Assembly (NCBI GenBank): GCA_027306915.1
Contig: DAHUYW010000039.1
Coordinates: 1 to 38,947 of the forward strand
From: Spirochaetales bacterium
GTDB taxonomy: Bacteria; Spirochaetota; Spirochaetia; DAHUYW01
Length of the DNA: 38,947 bases
Direction of reading: 5' to 3'
Shown here: positions 27,170-34,616 of the stretch, piece by piece
Layout: each line of letters begins with the position of its first letter
Numbering within the stretch: the first letter of the stretch is position 1
The notes under the pieces: generated by a model
What the model saw: the letters and a program-made list of their open reading frames with translations, nothing else
Databases searched by the model: none
Told to the model about the DNA's origin: nothing
Position numbers and translations under genes: made by a program

Positions 27170-28090
27170 TTACATCTTGACGCTTCCGGTGGCGATGCCG
27201 GCCGCGATGTATTTCCGCAGGAACGGAAAGAGGACCAACATCGGCAGCACGGAGAGCATCGAACCGACTATAATCAGCGGATATGGCGGCACCCCCACGG
27301 AGGGGCTGATAAGCTTGGAAACCCAAATCTCGAGACCAAGCGTGACCGGAAAGAGTTTCGAGCTGCTTAAGACGAGCAGCGGCAGAAAGAAGTTGTTCCA
27401 GGAAAAGATGAAGGTTATAAGAAAGAGAGTGACCAAGCCGGGGCGTAAAATGGGAATGGCAATGCGTCCGAATATCTGGTAGTCGTTGGCTCCGTCGATC
27501 CTTCCCGAGTCGATGAGCTCGTTCGGCATCGTCTGGCCGATGTAGACGTTCATGAAGTAGACGCCAAACGGACTGGCAAGCATCGGCAATATGACCGCCA
27601 GATAGGTATCCATCAGGTCGAGGCTCTTAAGAAGGAGGAAGACCGGAATCGTCAAGGTCGCTCCGGGAAGGAGAAGGGCCACGAGCACCATGAACGAGGC
27701 GACGCGCCGGAGCGCGAATTCGTACTTTGTCAGCGCATAGCCGGCAAGCGCGCTTATGAAGGTTCCGAAGCCGGCAGTGAGCGTGCTATAGATGATCGAG
27801 TTCAAGTACCAGCGCCAGTAGGCCCCACCTTCCCTCGTGCCCAACTCCTTCAAAGTAGTCACAAGGCTCGAAAGGGAGGCGGGCGCGAACATCGGGGTGT
27901 TGAACAGCTGACCGGTCGTCTTTGTCGAGGAGACCAACAACCAGAACAGCGGAAGAACGAAGTAAGCGGCGAGGAGGCTCATGGCAACCAGGATGATCGC
28001 TCCAATGGCCACCCGCCGTCGAACGTAGGACTCAGAGTGGTTCAGCCTCTGCAGAGTTGTCGGGCTCAGAGGTCTCTTCCGGCCGCTCAT
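27170..28090 (-). CDS. CUT1 sugar ABC permease, LacG/MalG-like
   Basis: A 306-residue inner-membrane subunit with six predicted helices. The ABC coupling loop (EAA motif) is DSGRIDGANDYQIF followed by RIAIPILRP. The C-terminus ends in the family style (AAGIATGSVKM). It sits 13 nt before the beta-galactosidase gene and 3 nt after the partner permease. Specificity is inferred from the GH42 neighbour to be a galactoside. Confidence 0.92.
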   Translation of the reverse strand: MSGRKRPLSPTTLQRLNHSESYVRRRVAIGAIILVAMSLLAAYFVLPLFWLLVSSTKTTGQLFNTPMFAPASLSSLVTTLKELGTREGGAYWRWYLNSIIYSTLTAGFGTFISALAGYALTKYEFALRRVASFMVLVALLLPGATLTIPVFLLLKSLDLMDTYLAVILPMLASPFGVYFMNVYIGQTMPNELIDSGRIDGANDYQIFGRIAIPILRPGLVTLFLITFIFSWNNFFLPLLVLSSSKLFPVTLGLEIWVSKLISPSVGVPPYPLIIVGSMLSVLPMLVLFPFLRKYIAAGIATGSVKM

Positions 28091-28093
28091 GTT

Positions 28094-28993
28094 CTACCTC
28101 GCTGCCGGCTCATCGCGATTCTCGTGCGTCCGCCATCGCCTATTGTCCGACGTTGCATACAGGAACAGGAGGGATGCAGCGAGGGTAACGAAGGCCAGGA
28201 AAAAGGAGAGCGTCGCCGAATAGTGGAAATTGTTGTAGGCGAAGGCCATGTTGTAGATGTACATATTCGGCGTGAAATTCGCAGGAACCGCGGTAAGGCT
28301 CGAGAGTATGAAAGGCTCGTTAAAAAGCTGGAACGCGCCGATGATTGACAGAATCCAGGTGAAGATAATCACGGAGCGAATAAGCGGCAGCTTGATTCGG
28401 ATCGCGATCTGAAGCTCGTTGCATCCGTCTATCTTGGCGGCGTCGTAGAGCTCGAGCGGGAGGGAGGTAAGCCCCGCGAAGTACAAAGTCATGTTGTAGC
28501 CCGTCCATTCCCAGATTACGACGTTGACTATGCTGTAGAGAAGGTTGCTCTGGGAGAGAACATCGGGCGCCTTCCAGTGATTGAAGATTCCCAAGATGGC
28601 CAGCAGAGGATCCAGCTGGTTAGAATAGAGAAAACCCCACATAAGCGCCGCAATGACACCCGGCACGGCATAGGGCAGAAAATAAAGGAGACGAAAGGTC
28701 GCTTTTCCCTTAACGATCGGACTGTCGAGTAGAAGCGCGAGGATGAGAGCCAGAATCAGCATGGTCAGGAGCTGCATGACCCCGAACTTCGCGACAGTCC
28801 CGATCGATGACCAGAAAGCGCCGTCCGTGAGTGCCGAGAGATAATTGGTGAAGCCCACATAGTGGCTTTGTCCCATCCGGCTTGCAAACAGGCTGAGGTA
28901 GAAGGCGTAGAAAAAGGGATAAATGTAGAAGGCGAAGAACAGAATGAGGAAAGGCGCAAACATAACGTAGGGCACGATGTTTTTTTTCGTCAT
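28094..28993 (-). CDS. CUT1 sugar ABC permease, LacF/MalF-like
   Basis: A 299-residue inner-membrane subunit with six predicted helices; helix 1 is at about 10-30 (FAPFLILFFAFYIYPFFY). The coupling loop is DAAKIDGCNELQ followed by KLPLIRS. It forms a heterodimer with the next permease. It follows the binding-protein gene after a 156-nt gap rich in RNA hairpins, which likely lowers its expression relative to the binding protein. Confidence 0.92.
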   Translation of the reverse strand: MTKKNIVPYVMFAPFLILFFAFYIYPFFYAFYLSLFASRMGQSHYVGFTNYLSALTDGAFWSSIGTVAKFGVMQLLTMLILALILALLLDSPIVKGKATFRLLYFLPYAVPGVIAALMWGFLYSNQLDPLLAILGIFNHWKAPDVLSQSNLLYSIVNVVIWEWTGYNMTLYFAGLTSLPLELYDAAKIDGCNELQIAIRIKLPLIRSVIIFTWILSIIGAFQLFNEPFILSSLTAVPANFTPNMYIYNMAFAYNNFHYSATLSFFLAFVTLAASLLFLYATSDNRRWRTHENRDEPAAR

Positions 28994-29046
28994 TCTGTAT
29001 CCCCCACTGCTTCGTCCAGAGTCAGTTGGTCATGAAGGGGTCGTGC

Positions 29047-29081
29047 GCCGCCGAGCGGCCAGGGCCCCGCAGGCCGGGCCC
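29047..29081 (-). other. GC-rich hairpins between binding-protein and permease genes
   Basis: Two stems lie in the 156-nt spacer: GCCGC (29047-29051)/GCGGC (29055-29059) with a 3-nt loop, and GGGCCC (29062-29067)/GGGCCC (29076-29081) with an 8-nt loop. No T-run follows on the minus strand. This is the classic place for a 3'-protecting or partial-termination structure, as in malE-malF. Confidence 0.5.
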
Positions 29082-29149
29082 ATAGCCACCCGCGACGAGC
29101 CGGTGTCGCGCACGCCGCCAGAGTCGGACACAAAGGTCAGCTTTGCAGG

Positions 29150-30544
29150 CTAGTCGGCGACCTTGAAGCCCTGAGTCCGTGCAAAGGAGGAGACGCTGTT
29201 TTGAATGTTCTGCAACGCCTGGTCGACGGTGATTTCGCCTTTGAACATCGAGGTGAACTGAACCTGCATCTGGTTGTAAACGTAGCTTGTCCACGGGCTC
29301 CACTCGAAGCTCTTGTCGACCCAGGGCATCATCTTTGCAAAGACTGAGTTGGCATCCTGACCGCCGAGGAACTGGTTCGGCGCGCTAAAATTCGGCAGCT
29401 TGTTCGCGTAGTTGTCCGCGTCGAACAGCCCGGAGCCCCCCTGTCCGATGTCGGTCATTTCGAGAGCCACGGCGTCCTTGTTCGTATTCAGCCAAGCCGC
29501 GAACAGAGCCGCCGCTTCCGGATGCTTGGTTTGGGTTGTGACAGCGTCCGTCGAGCCGCCCCAGTTGCTGTCGACAGTCTCTCCGGCGTTCCACTGTGGC
29601 ATCTCGGAGACGCGCCACTGTTGGGTCGTTCCCTTCTCCATGTATGGCTCGACCTCATAGGTTGGTGACCATGCGGCGCCGATGACTGCGCCGTACAACC
29701 CTTGGCCAAGATCGTGGCTCCATTGCGGGGTCCAGGCATTGGCAACCTGAGCATAACCCTTCTGGACGAGGCCCAGCCAGTAGCTCATGACCTTCTTGGC
29801 GGCGTCACTTGTGAAGTCGATCTTCCAGCCGTTGGCCGTGTTCTTAAAGGGGAAAGCTCCGCCTTGCCAAAGCAGCCCGTTGACCTCGCCCTCGTCGTTG
29901 ACCGCGACAAAGGTGATGTATTTCGTGGGGTCGGCCTTGTGAAGGAGCGCCCCGGCCTGCTCGAAATCGGCCCAGGTCTTCGGCACCGCAATGTTGTACT
30001 TATCGAAGAGGTCTTTCCGGTAGATCAAGCCTTCCGGGCCCGCGTCTTGAGGGATCGCGTACAGCTTGCCGTTCAGGAAAACCTGGTTCCATGTCCATTC
30101 GGGAAAGAGCGGCTTGACCCCGCCTACGTACTTGGAGATGTCGAGCAGCCCGCCGGTATTCACAAACTGCGGCAACACTTGGAACTCCACTTGGACGACG
30201 TCGGGCGCGCCGCTCCCAGCCTGGATGGCGGTCGCGAGCTTCGTGTATTCAGTTTGGCCCTGTCCGACGCTCTTTACATCGACCTGGATATTCGGGAAGG
30301 CCTTCTGAAACATGGCTCCGAGCTTGTCCGCGTTGGTAATCCAGGTCCAGACGGTAAGCGACGCCGGCTTCGTGTCCTTCGGCCACACCGGCTCGCCAAA
30401 GCCGCTCGCATCAGTCTTGATCTCAATCTTCATCGCTCCCGCCGATCCTGATGTCCCTGCGGTTCCCTTCTGGGAGCAACCGGCAAGAACGAGAACCGCG
30501 GCGAGAATCGGCAGTAAGATCCACCGTAACCTTGGCGCACGCAT
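29150..30544 (-). CDS. Sugar-binding lipoprotein of a CUT1 ABC transporter
   Basis: A 464-residue family 1 solute-binding protein. The leader ends in the lipobox LAGC with the acylated Cys at residue 23, followed by a Gly/Ser/Thr linker. The mature domain has the two-lobe layout; PDVVQVEFQVLPQFVNTGGLLDIS-type signatures mark the first lobe, and WNAGETVDSNWGG lines the pocket region. I chose the ATG at 30544 because AGGAGGAG lies just upstream. Earlier in-frame ATGs either lie in the ribosome site (30559) or inside the promoter (30592). It is the first gene of the operon with two permeases and GH42, which suggests a beta-galactoside substrate. Confidence 0.92.
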   Translation of the reverse strand: MRAPRLRWILLPILAAVLVLAGCSQKGTAGTSGSAGAMKIEIKTDASGFGEPVWPKDTKPASLTVWTWITNADKLGAMFQKAFPNIQVDVKSVGQGQTEYTKLATAIQAGSGAPDVVQVEFQVLPQFVNTGGLLDISKYVGGVKPLFPEWTWNQVFLNGKLYAIPQDAGPEGLIYRKDLFDKYNIAVPKTWADFEQAGALLHKADPTKYITFVAVNDEGEVNGLLWQGGAFPFKNTANGWKIDFTSDAAKKVMSYWLGLVQKGYAQVANAWTPQWSHDLGQGLYGAVIGAAWSPTYEVEPYMEKGTTQQWRVSEMPQWNAGETVDSNWGGSTDAVTTQTKHPEAAALFAAWLNTNKDAVALEMTDIGQGGSGLFDADNYANKLPNFSAPNQFLGGQDANSVFAKMMPWVDKSFEWSPWTSYVYNQMQVQFTSMFKGEITVDQALQNIQNSVSSFARTQGFKVAD

Positions 30545-30569
30545 ACATCTCCTCCTCATGATGGTATAG

Positions 30570-30587
30570 CATATTGGTACATGTTGG
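30570..30587. repeat. Two 8-bp direct repeats with 10-bp period at the sugar-operon start
   Basis: CATATTGG (30570-30577) and CATGTTGG (30580-30587): seven of eight bases are shared and the copies lie on the same helix face. They sit on and just after the predicted transcription start of the sugar operon, a good place for a repressor such as the nearby GntR-LacI protein. Confidence 0.4.
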
Positions 30588-30591
30588 AGCA

Positions 30592-30619
30592 ATTATAGCA
30601 TCCGCATACAGGCCGTCAA
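30592..30619 (-). promoter_or_regulatory. Strong extended -10 promoter of the sugar ABC-GH42 operon
   Basis: On the minus strand: TTGACG (30619-30614), a 16-bp spacer, and a perfect TATAAT (30597-30592) preceded by TGC, an extended -10. A second TGC-TATACC lies 29 bp downstream (-10 at 30570-30565), with TTGCTC 18 bp before it, so there may be a tandem second start. ATGCTATA occurs in both copies. Confidence 0.75.
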
Positions 30620-30746
30620 GAAAAATCGGTGGCGAATAAGGGAAACGGTCGAAATGGCACACCCGTGGGCTGCGGCAGCTACGAGGCGAGGCGATCGGGC
30701 GAAGCTACAGGGCGGGACTGCGAAGGTGCTTGAGCATGTTCGAGCC

Positions 30747-31496
30747 CTAAATCGCGGAATAGGCCGGCAGCCCCGGAAGCCTCGCCACCTCCTCGGCAAG
30801 CTCGCCCTCCGACCGGAAGTGAATGGCTCGCAGCCCGACCAAACGAGCGGCCTCGACGTTGGGAAGGAGGTCATCGATGAAGAGGCACTCGCCTGCGGGA
30901 AGGGCGAGCTCGGTGAGACAGCGGCGGTAGATCTCGGGGTCGGGCTTCGCGAGGCGCACCGCCGCCGAGAAGACCCTGACGTCGAAGAGCGAGAACCAAT
31001 CGCTGTGCGACCCGATGTAGTCGATGTGGTCGGGTGGCATGTTCGAGAGGATCGCGATCTTGAGTCCTCGTTCTTTCACCGCGCGGGCCCACTCCACCAT
31101 CGGGATGCGAACCCGCATCCACCCGCCCACGTCCTCGAGGAAGAGCCGCTTGAGCGTCCCCTCGTCCGGCAGTCCGCCGAAGGGAGCCATGACCTCGCTC
31201 CAGTAGGCCCGAAGGCCGATCTCGCCGAGGTCGTAGCGATGGCGAGGGCGAAGGTAGGCCTCCATGAAGCGATCCGGCGCTGCCCGCAAGAGCTTCGCCA
31301 TCCGTACCACGGAACCGTTGTCGAGGGGAAGGCTCAAGACGCAGCCGTAATCGAAGATGACGCCCCGAATGGGGCTGATGCTGGAACCGCTTCGAGCGGT
31401 GGCACGCCCCTGGGCCGCCGGACCGCCGTCCGCCTCGCTCTTGCCCCGAAGAGGCCGCTCGCCCGAAGGAGTCACGTGAGGGGGGATCTCTTCCAT
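30747..31496 (-). CDS. HAD-superfamily hydrolase (subfamily IA-like)
   Basis: A 249-residue cytoplasmic phosphatase-like protein. Motif I is FDYGCVL with nucleophile D49; the second acidic position is Gly, as in the YihX-like group whose motif is DxGNV. Motif II is SNMPP, the motif III Lys is in KPDPEIY, and motif IV is FIDDLLPN. A helical cap lies between motif I and II. Residues 1-42 are a polar, Gly/Arg/Ser-rich tail absent from typical members. It begins 7 nt after a small lipoprotein gene, with GCGGA before the ATG. The substrate is unknown; sugar phosphates are common for the group. Confidence 0.87.
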   Translation of the reverse strand: MEEIPPHVTPSGERPLRGKSEADGGPAAQGRATARSGSSISPIRGVIFDYGCVLSLPLDNGSVVRMAKLLRAAPDRFMEAYLRPRHRYDLGEIGLRAYWSEVMAPFGGLPDEGTLKRLFLEDVGGWMRVRIPMVEWARAVKERGLKIAILSNMPPDHIDYIGSHSDWFSLFDVRVFSAAVRLAKPDPEIYRRCLTELALPAGECLFIDDLLPNVEAARLVGLRAIHFRSEGELAEEVARLPGLPAYSAI

Positions 31497-31503
31497 CGTT
31501 CCG

Positions 31504-31950
31504 CTAAAAGATCTGCACGGCCGATGGCTGATTTTGGCTCGTTACGACCGGGGTAAGCGTCATCTCTCCGATATACCAGTCGATCCCGTCCTGGACCATC
31601 GTAATGGTGACCAGATAATTGCCTCCGGCGCCGTTGGAATAGCTTCCGCGCACGATCGAGCCTTCGAGGGTCGTATTGGTGATACGCCCGGGCTTTTCGG
31701 CCGCCGCAAAGGGGCCGCTCGCCTGCCAGTAGGAGGTTGATTTGAGCTGGCTGTACATCACGGTCCGCGACGCGGAAAAGTTGGTGTAGAGATCCGCGTA
31801 GTTGCCGCTCTTCAGGTCGCTGTTGAAATCGTTGATGCGCTGATCGATTGACACCCCGAACAGGACGCTAAACGCCTGGCAGGAGGCGAGAAGGAGTGAT
31901 GCCGCTACAAGCACCGACGCGAGCGCCGCGCCTTTTCGGATGACCGCCAT
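31504..31950 (-). CDS. Small lipoprotein, paralogue of the next upstream lipoprotein
   Basis: A 148-residue predicted lipoprotein: basic leader, hydrophobic core, lipobox LASC with C24. The mature part starts with a helix and loop (SIDQRINDFNSDLKSGNYADL then YTNF) and ends in a strand-rich half with VTITMVQDGIDWYIGEMTLTP. The product of 32205-32627 has the same plan and matching phrases (SIQQRIDTFNSQ, LYTNW, LVMVQQGNNWYISSMTLTP), so the two are tandem duplicates. The fold resembles small NTF2-like or DUF4878-type lipoproteins, but that is not certain. GGGAG lies 12 nt before the ATG. The function is unknown. Confidence 0.8.
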   Translation of the reverse strand: MAVIRKGAALASVLVAASLLLASCQAFSVLFGVSIDQRINDFNSDLKSGNYADLYTNFSASRTVMYSQLKSTSYWQASGPFAAAEKPGRITNTTLEGSIVRGSYSNGAGGNYLVTITMVQDGIDWYIGEMTLTPVVTSQNQPSAVQIF

Positions 31951-32204
31951 TTATCGATAAGCTCCCGAATCGTTCGATCAACGCCCCCATTTTGAACCTT
32001 TTGCCCCATCGTGGCAAGGGCGACGCCGCGATCTCCACTGATTCTCGGCTGTTTTGGCGCGTCCCATCACGCGGGTGCCCGCCAATGCCGACGCCCAGGC
32101 CGTGCTCACCGGCCGCTGGCGGCGAGAACACCAGGTCGGCACGGCAGGTTCGAGGCGAAGCGGAAGCGGCGCAGGAGGCCTACGCCCGCGGCCGAGTCGC
32201 CTCC
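31951..32204 (-). other. 254-bp gap between the two paralogous lipoprotein genes
   Basis: No gene is seen here. Immediately after the upstream lipoprotein stop, a stem AGGAGGC (32173-32179)/GCCTCCT (32199-32205) forms around a GC-rich loop but has no T-run. Near the downstream gene, the minus strand holds a weak promoter-like pair, TTGCCA, 17 bp, CAAAAT. The rest looks featureless. Confidence 0.35.
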
Positions 32205-32627
32205 TCAGTTGAATGTTATCGCAGCGGCTGGGGAGGGGGGAGTCAGTGTCATCGAGCTTATATACCAGTTGTTGCCCTGCTGCACCATCACCAGCGTTAC
32301 TGCATACGAGTACGTCTTGTCGGAGAAAGTGCCCGTCACGTTGCCGGGGTTGCTCGTATCTGTCAGCGTGATCGCGCTCGGATTCTCGGTACTGTAAAAC
32401 GGAGTGCTGTTCCAAGCCGACGCAAGCTTAAAGCTCGCGTAGGTGTTCGTATTGGAAGCCCAGTTCGTGTACAGCTGATCGTACTGCTGCTTGCTGACCT
32501 GGCTATTGAAGGTATCGATTCGCTGCTGGATCGAGACGCCCGGCTGGCAGGCGGCGAGCACCACGACGGCGGCTACTATAATTCCGATCGAAGCAAGGCG
32601 AAGTCTGGCTATGGTCTCGTTCGTCAT
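32205..32627 (-). CDS. Small lipoprotein, paralogue of the next downstream lipoprotein
   Basis: A 140-residue predicted lipoprotein with lipobox LAAC (C27). The mature domain has an N-terminal helix (SIQQRIDTFNSQVSKQQYDQ), a Ser/Asn/Thr-rich middle and a C-terminal strand pair (AVTLVMVQQGNNWYISSMTL). It is clearly related to the product of 31504-31950. I chose the ATG at 32627 because GGAGAG lies 8 nt upstream; a GTG six codons earlier is possible. It starts 29 nt after the FecR-domain gene and so probably belongs to that operon. Confidence 0.8.
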   Translation of the reverse strand: MTNETIARLRLASIGIIVAAVVVLAACQPGVSIQQRIDTFNSQVSKQQYDQLYTNWASNTNTYASFKLASAWNSTPFYSTENPSAITLTDTSNPGNVTGTFSDKTYSYAVTLVMVQQGNNWYISSMTLTPPSPAAAITFN

Positions 32628-32656
32628 TTGCACTACTCTCCACATCTCATCTAACC

Positions 32657-33676
32657 TCAGATATCGGCCGGCACGAGGAGCGGCACGACCTCCTCGTTAA
32701 AGGTCTTCACTGTCTTTTCGTAGATTTCGATGAACTTCCGGTAAAGCTGATTCTGCTGGTCGGTGATGTACATCGAGGCGAGGCGGATGTACATGCGCCC
32801 CAGGACAAAGCGCTTGAGCGAGAAGGCGGAGAGGGCGTAATAGCGGAGGTTGATGATCTGCGCGGTGGCGAGGAGCTCGAGGGGATAGACGTGCTCCCGG
32901 CTGTATTGCTCCATGGCCGCCTTGCCGAGCTCCTTGCCGATCGCGTCCCGCTTCGCCCGCTGTCTCGTGAGCTCCGCGTAGGTCTTGTTGTATTCGGGGG
33001 CGAGCTTGTGGATGTCGTCGATGTAGGTCTCCATCTGCGCCTCAACCTTCAGCGCCGCGCGATGCGGATCCCGAAGGATGCTATCGAGCTTCTGCTTGTT
33101 CCAGGTGCTATAGTCGACGAAACCGTGAAGGGCCTTGAACTTCTGCCCGGGAGCCTCGCCCGGGTTTACCTCGACACCCTCGTCCTTGGTTACCAGCTCG
33201 GTCTTTCCCCCTGACTGAACCGCGACCTGGCCCTGCTTCACCACAAAGAGCGAGGAGCCGTCCGCCCCGGCGTAGACCGTGAGAACGGTGCCACGGATCC
33301 CAGCGGAGGCGCTCGGGGTAGAGATATCCGGTTCGTTTCCCGCAAGCTGGTTGAAGCTGAAGGTGATGGAGCCCAGGGCGACCGAGAGGACGTCTCGCTT
33401 CTGCCCGCCCGAGCTCGCGCGTTGCTGGAGAGTGAAGACCGTATCCGGAGAGACGTTGATCTGCGTAGTGTCCTGCTTCTGAAGCTGGGCGCTACCGTCA
33501 TCGCCGGTGATGATTGAATCGCCGACGTTCAAGGAGTCGCCGATCTGCGCCTCGGTCCGATCTTGCCCGGCCGGCTGGAGATCGACGCTGCCCTGGACAT
33601 AAATCACATCCGCCTGCTGGGCAAAGGCGAAGCGAGCGAGAAGGGAAAACCCCGCGACAAGCGCCAGCCTTCTCAT
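32657..33676 (-). CDS. Secreted FecR-domain protein with helical C-terminus
   Basis: A 339-residue exported protein. The signal peptide is 1-19 (cleavage after AFA). A FecR/LysM-like beta domain (about 25-165) contains VGDSIITGDDGSAQLQ, GSITFSFN and GIRGTVLTVYAG, with the usual Gly-rich turns. The C-terminal half (about 190-339) is long and helical (EYNKTYAELTRQRAKRDAIG, then Leu/Tyr-rich helices). There is no membrane anchor after the signal peptide and no sigma factor nearby, so it is not a classical FecR anti-sigma regulator. It is more likely a periplasmic scaffold or sensor. It overlaps the upstream lipoprotein gene by ATGA. Confidence 0.88.
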   Translation of the reverse strand: MRRLALVAGFSLLARFAFAQQADVIYVQGSVDLQPAGQDRTEAQIGDSLNVGDSIITGDDGSAQLQKQDTTQINVSPDTVFTLQQRASSGGQKRDVLSVALGSITFSFNQLAGNEPDISTPSASAGIRGTVLTVYAGADGSSLFVVKQGQVAVQSGGKTELVTKDEGVEVNPGEAPGQKFKALHGFVDYSTWNKQKLDSILRDPHRAALKVEAQMETYIDDIHKLAPEYNKTYAELTRQRAKRDAIGKELGKAAMEQYSREHVYPLELLATAQIINLRYYALSAFSLKRFVLGRMYIRLASMYITDQQNQLYRKFIEIYEKTVKTFNEEVVPLLVPADI

Positions 33677-34128
33677 TGCTGCGTCTCCTCCTTGAAGCCG
33701 AGGATAAGGGGATAGCCTCGACGAGAGCCGTCAAGAAGGAAATCGAAGGTCCCGCTCGTGCACTTTACGCGCACAAAGGCGGTCTGCTTCGGCAAGTACT
33801 TGGTCATGAAGACCTTCCCTTCGAGGCTGTCGACGAAGGCCTTGTACGTCGACTCGTTGACCGGGTGGCTCTCGACCACCTGCGCATCGCTGAAGCGGAG
33901 GCCGGAGCCGACGAGGTTCGACCACATCGTTTGAAGGTCCTCTTTCAGCTCAACGATCTCGCCGCCAAAGAGGAAGGGAAGGCTCGAATCGGCGACAAGC
34001 GCCTTCACGTCTCCCTTGTTGAAGAGTGCGACGACCTTTGCGACGTTTTCGGGCCGCTCGCCGTAGGGAATGGTGGAACAGGAGAAGAGCAGAAGCATGA
34101 CGATGAAGGAAAGCCACCACTTTTTCAT
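33673..34128 (-). CDS. Small lipoprotein, first gene of the FecR-domain operon
   Basis: A 151-residue predicted lipoprotein with lipobox LFSC (C17). The mature part starts with a helix (PENVAKVVALFNKGDVKALVA) and continues in strands (VRVKCTSGTFDFLLDG). The opening is similar in style to the two other lipoproteins of the cluster (FNxxLKSGxYxxL versus FNKGDVKALV), so all three may share an NTF2-like fold. GCGAGG lies 6 nt before the ATG. Translation is coupled to the FecR-domain gene by a 4-nt overlap. Confidence 0.8.
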   Translation of the reverse strand: MKKWWLSFIVMLLLFSCSTIPYGERPENVAKVVALFNKGDVKALVADSSLPFLFGGEIVELKEDLQTMWSNLVGSGLRFSDAQVVESHPVNESTYKAFVDSLEGKVFMTKYLPKQTAFVRVKCTSGTFDFLLDGSRRGYPLILGFKEETQQ

Positions 34129-34166
34129 GAAAGACCTCGCAGATCCGCCGGAGCCGATTACCGCAC

Positions 34167-34195
34167 ATAATATCGCAGCGGCCAGCTGATTTCAA
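34167..34195 (-). promoter_or_regulatory. Promoter of the lipoprotein-FecR operon
   Basis: On the minus strand: TTGAAA (34195-34190), a 17-bp spacer, TATTAT (34172-34167). The predicted leader is about 32 nt. The -35 box lies just beyond the stop codon of the HEPN gene. Confidence 0.7.
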
Positions 34196-34202
34196 GCGCG
34201 AA

Positions 34203-34616
34203 CTACTGCCCTCCGACCCCTCGTGCCACGATCTCGACAACAAACTGAGCGTCGTCCTGCGCACGCCGGGCATCATCAACCGAATACTGCTCCGACGGGA
34301 TCAGATCAATGTCGCCGTAGAACGAGAACTCTCGCTCCCTCCGAAGCCATTGCGAGATCGCTTTGAGTCGCGGAAGTTCCTGAGTCGCTTCGTCGCCGAA
34401 TCGTCCCTTGTTCTCCTCAAGCTGAAGGCTCACATCGTGGAACTTCAGCGGCTCGACCCCATGAGCGCGCAGGAGGGCCTTGAGCGCAAGCTCGACGGCC
34501 TCCTGTGCCTCGCGCACGACGTCGGAGTAGTCACCCGCATCGAGCAAGATTCCCAGCACGCGAAGGCGGGCCTGCGCCTTCGCAATGTAGCTCCGGGCAA
34601 GTCCATCCATTGTCAT
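34203..34616 (-). CDS. HEPN-domain protein without the RNase motif
   Basis: A 137-residue helical protein of the HEPN fold. The conserved core ALKALLRAHGVEPLKFHDV lies at about 45-62 and matches the PF05168-type HEPN pattern. The toxin motif R-x4-6-H is not present: R50 is followed by H52 and H60 only. It is coupled to the nucleotidyltransferase gene by ATGA at 34613-34616. It resembles the non-toxic HEPN partners (HI0074-like) more than HepT. The ATG at 34616 is supported by coupling; an ATG two codons later is possible. Confidence 0.85.
   Translation of the reverse strand: MTMDGLARSYIAKAQARLRVLGILLDAGDYSDVVREAQEAVELALKALLRAHGVEPLKFHDVSLQLEENKGRFGDEATQELPRLKAISQWLRREREFSFYGDIDLIPSEQYSVDDARRAQDDAQFVVEIVARGVGGQ

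Noticed and set aside
25867..27180. A 437-codon plus-strand frame opposite the GH42 gene
   Set aside because: It has no family features and is antisense to a gene with all GH42 active-site and zinc residues.
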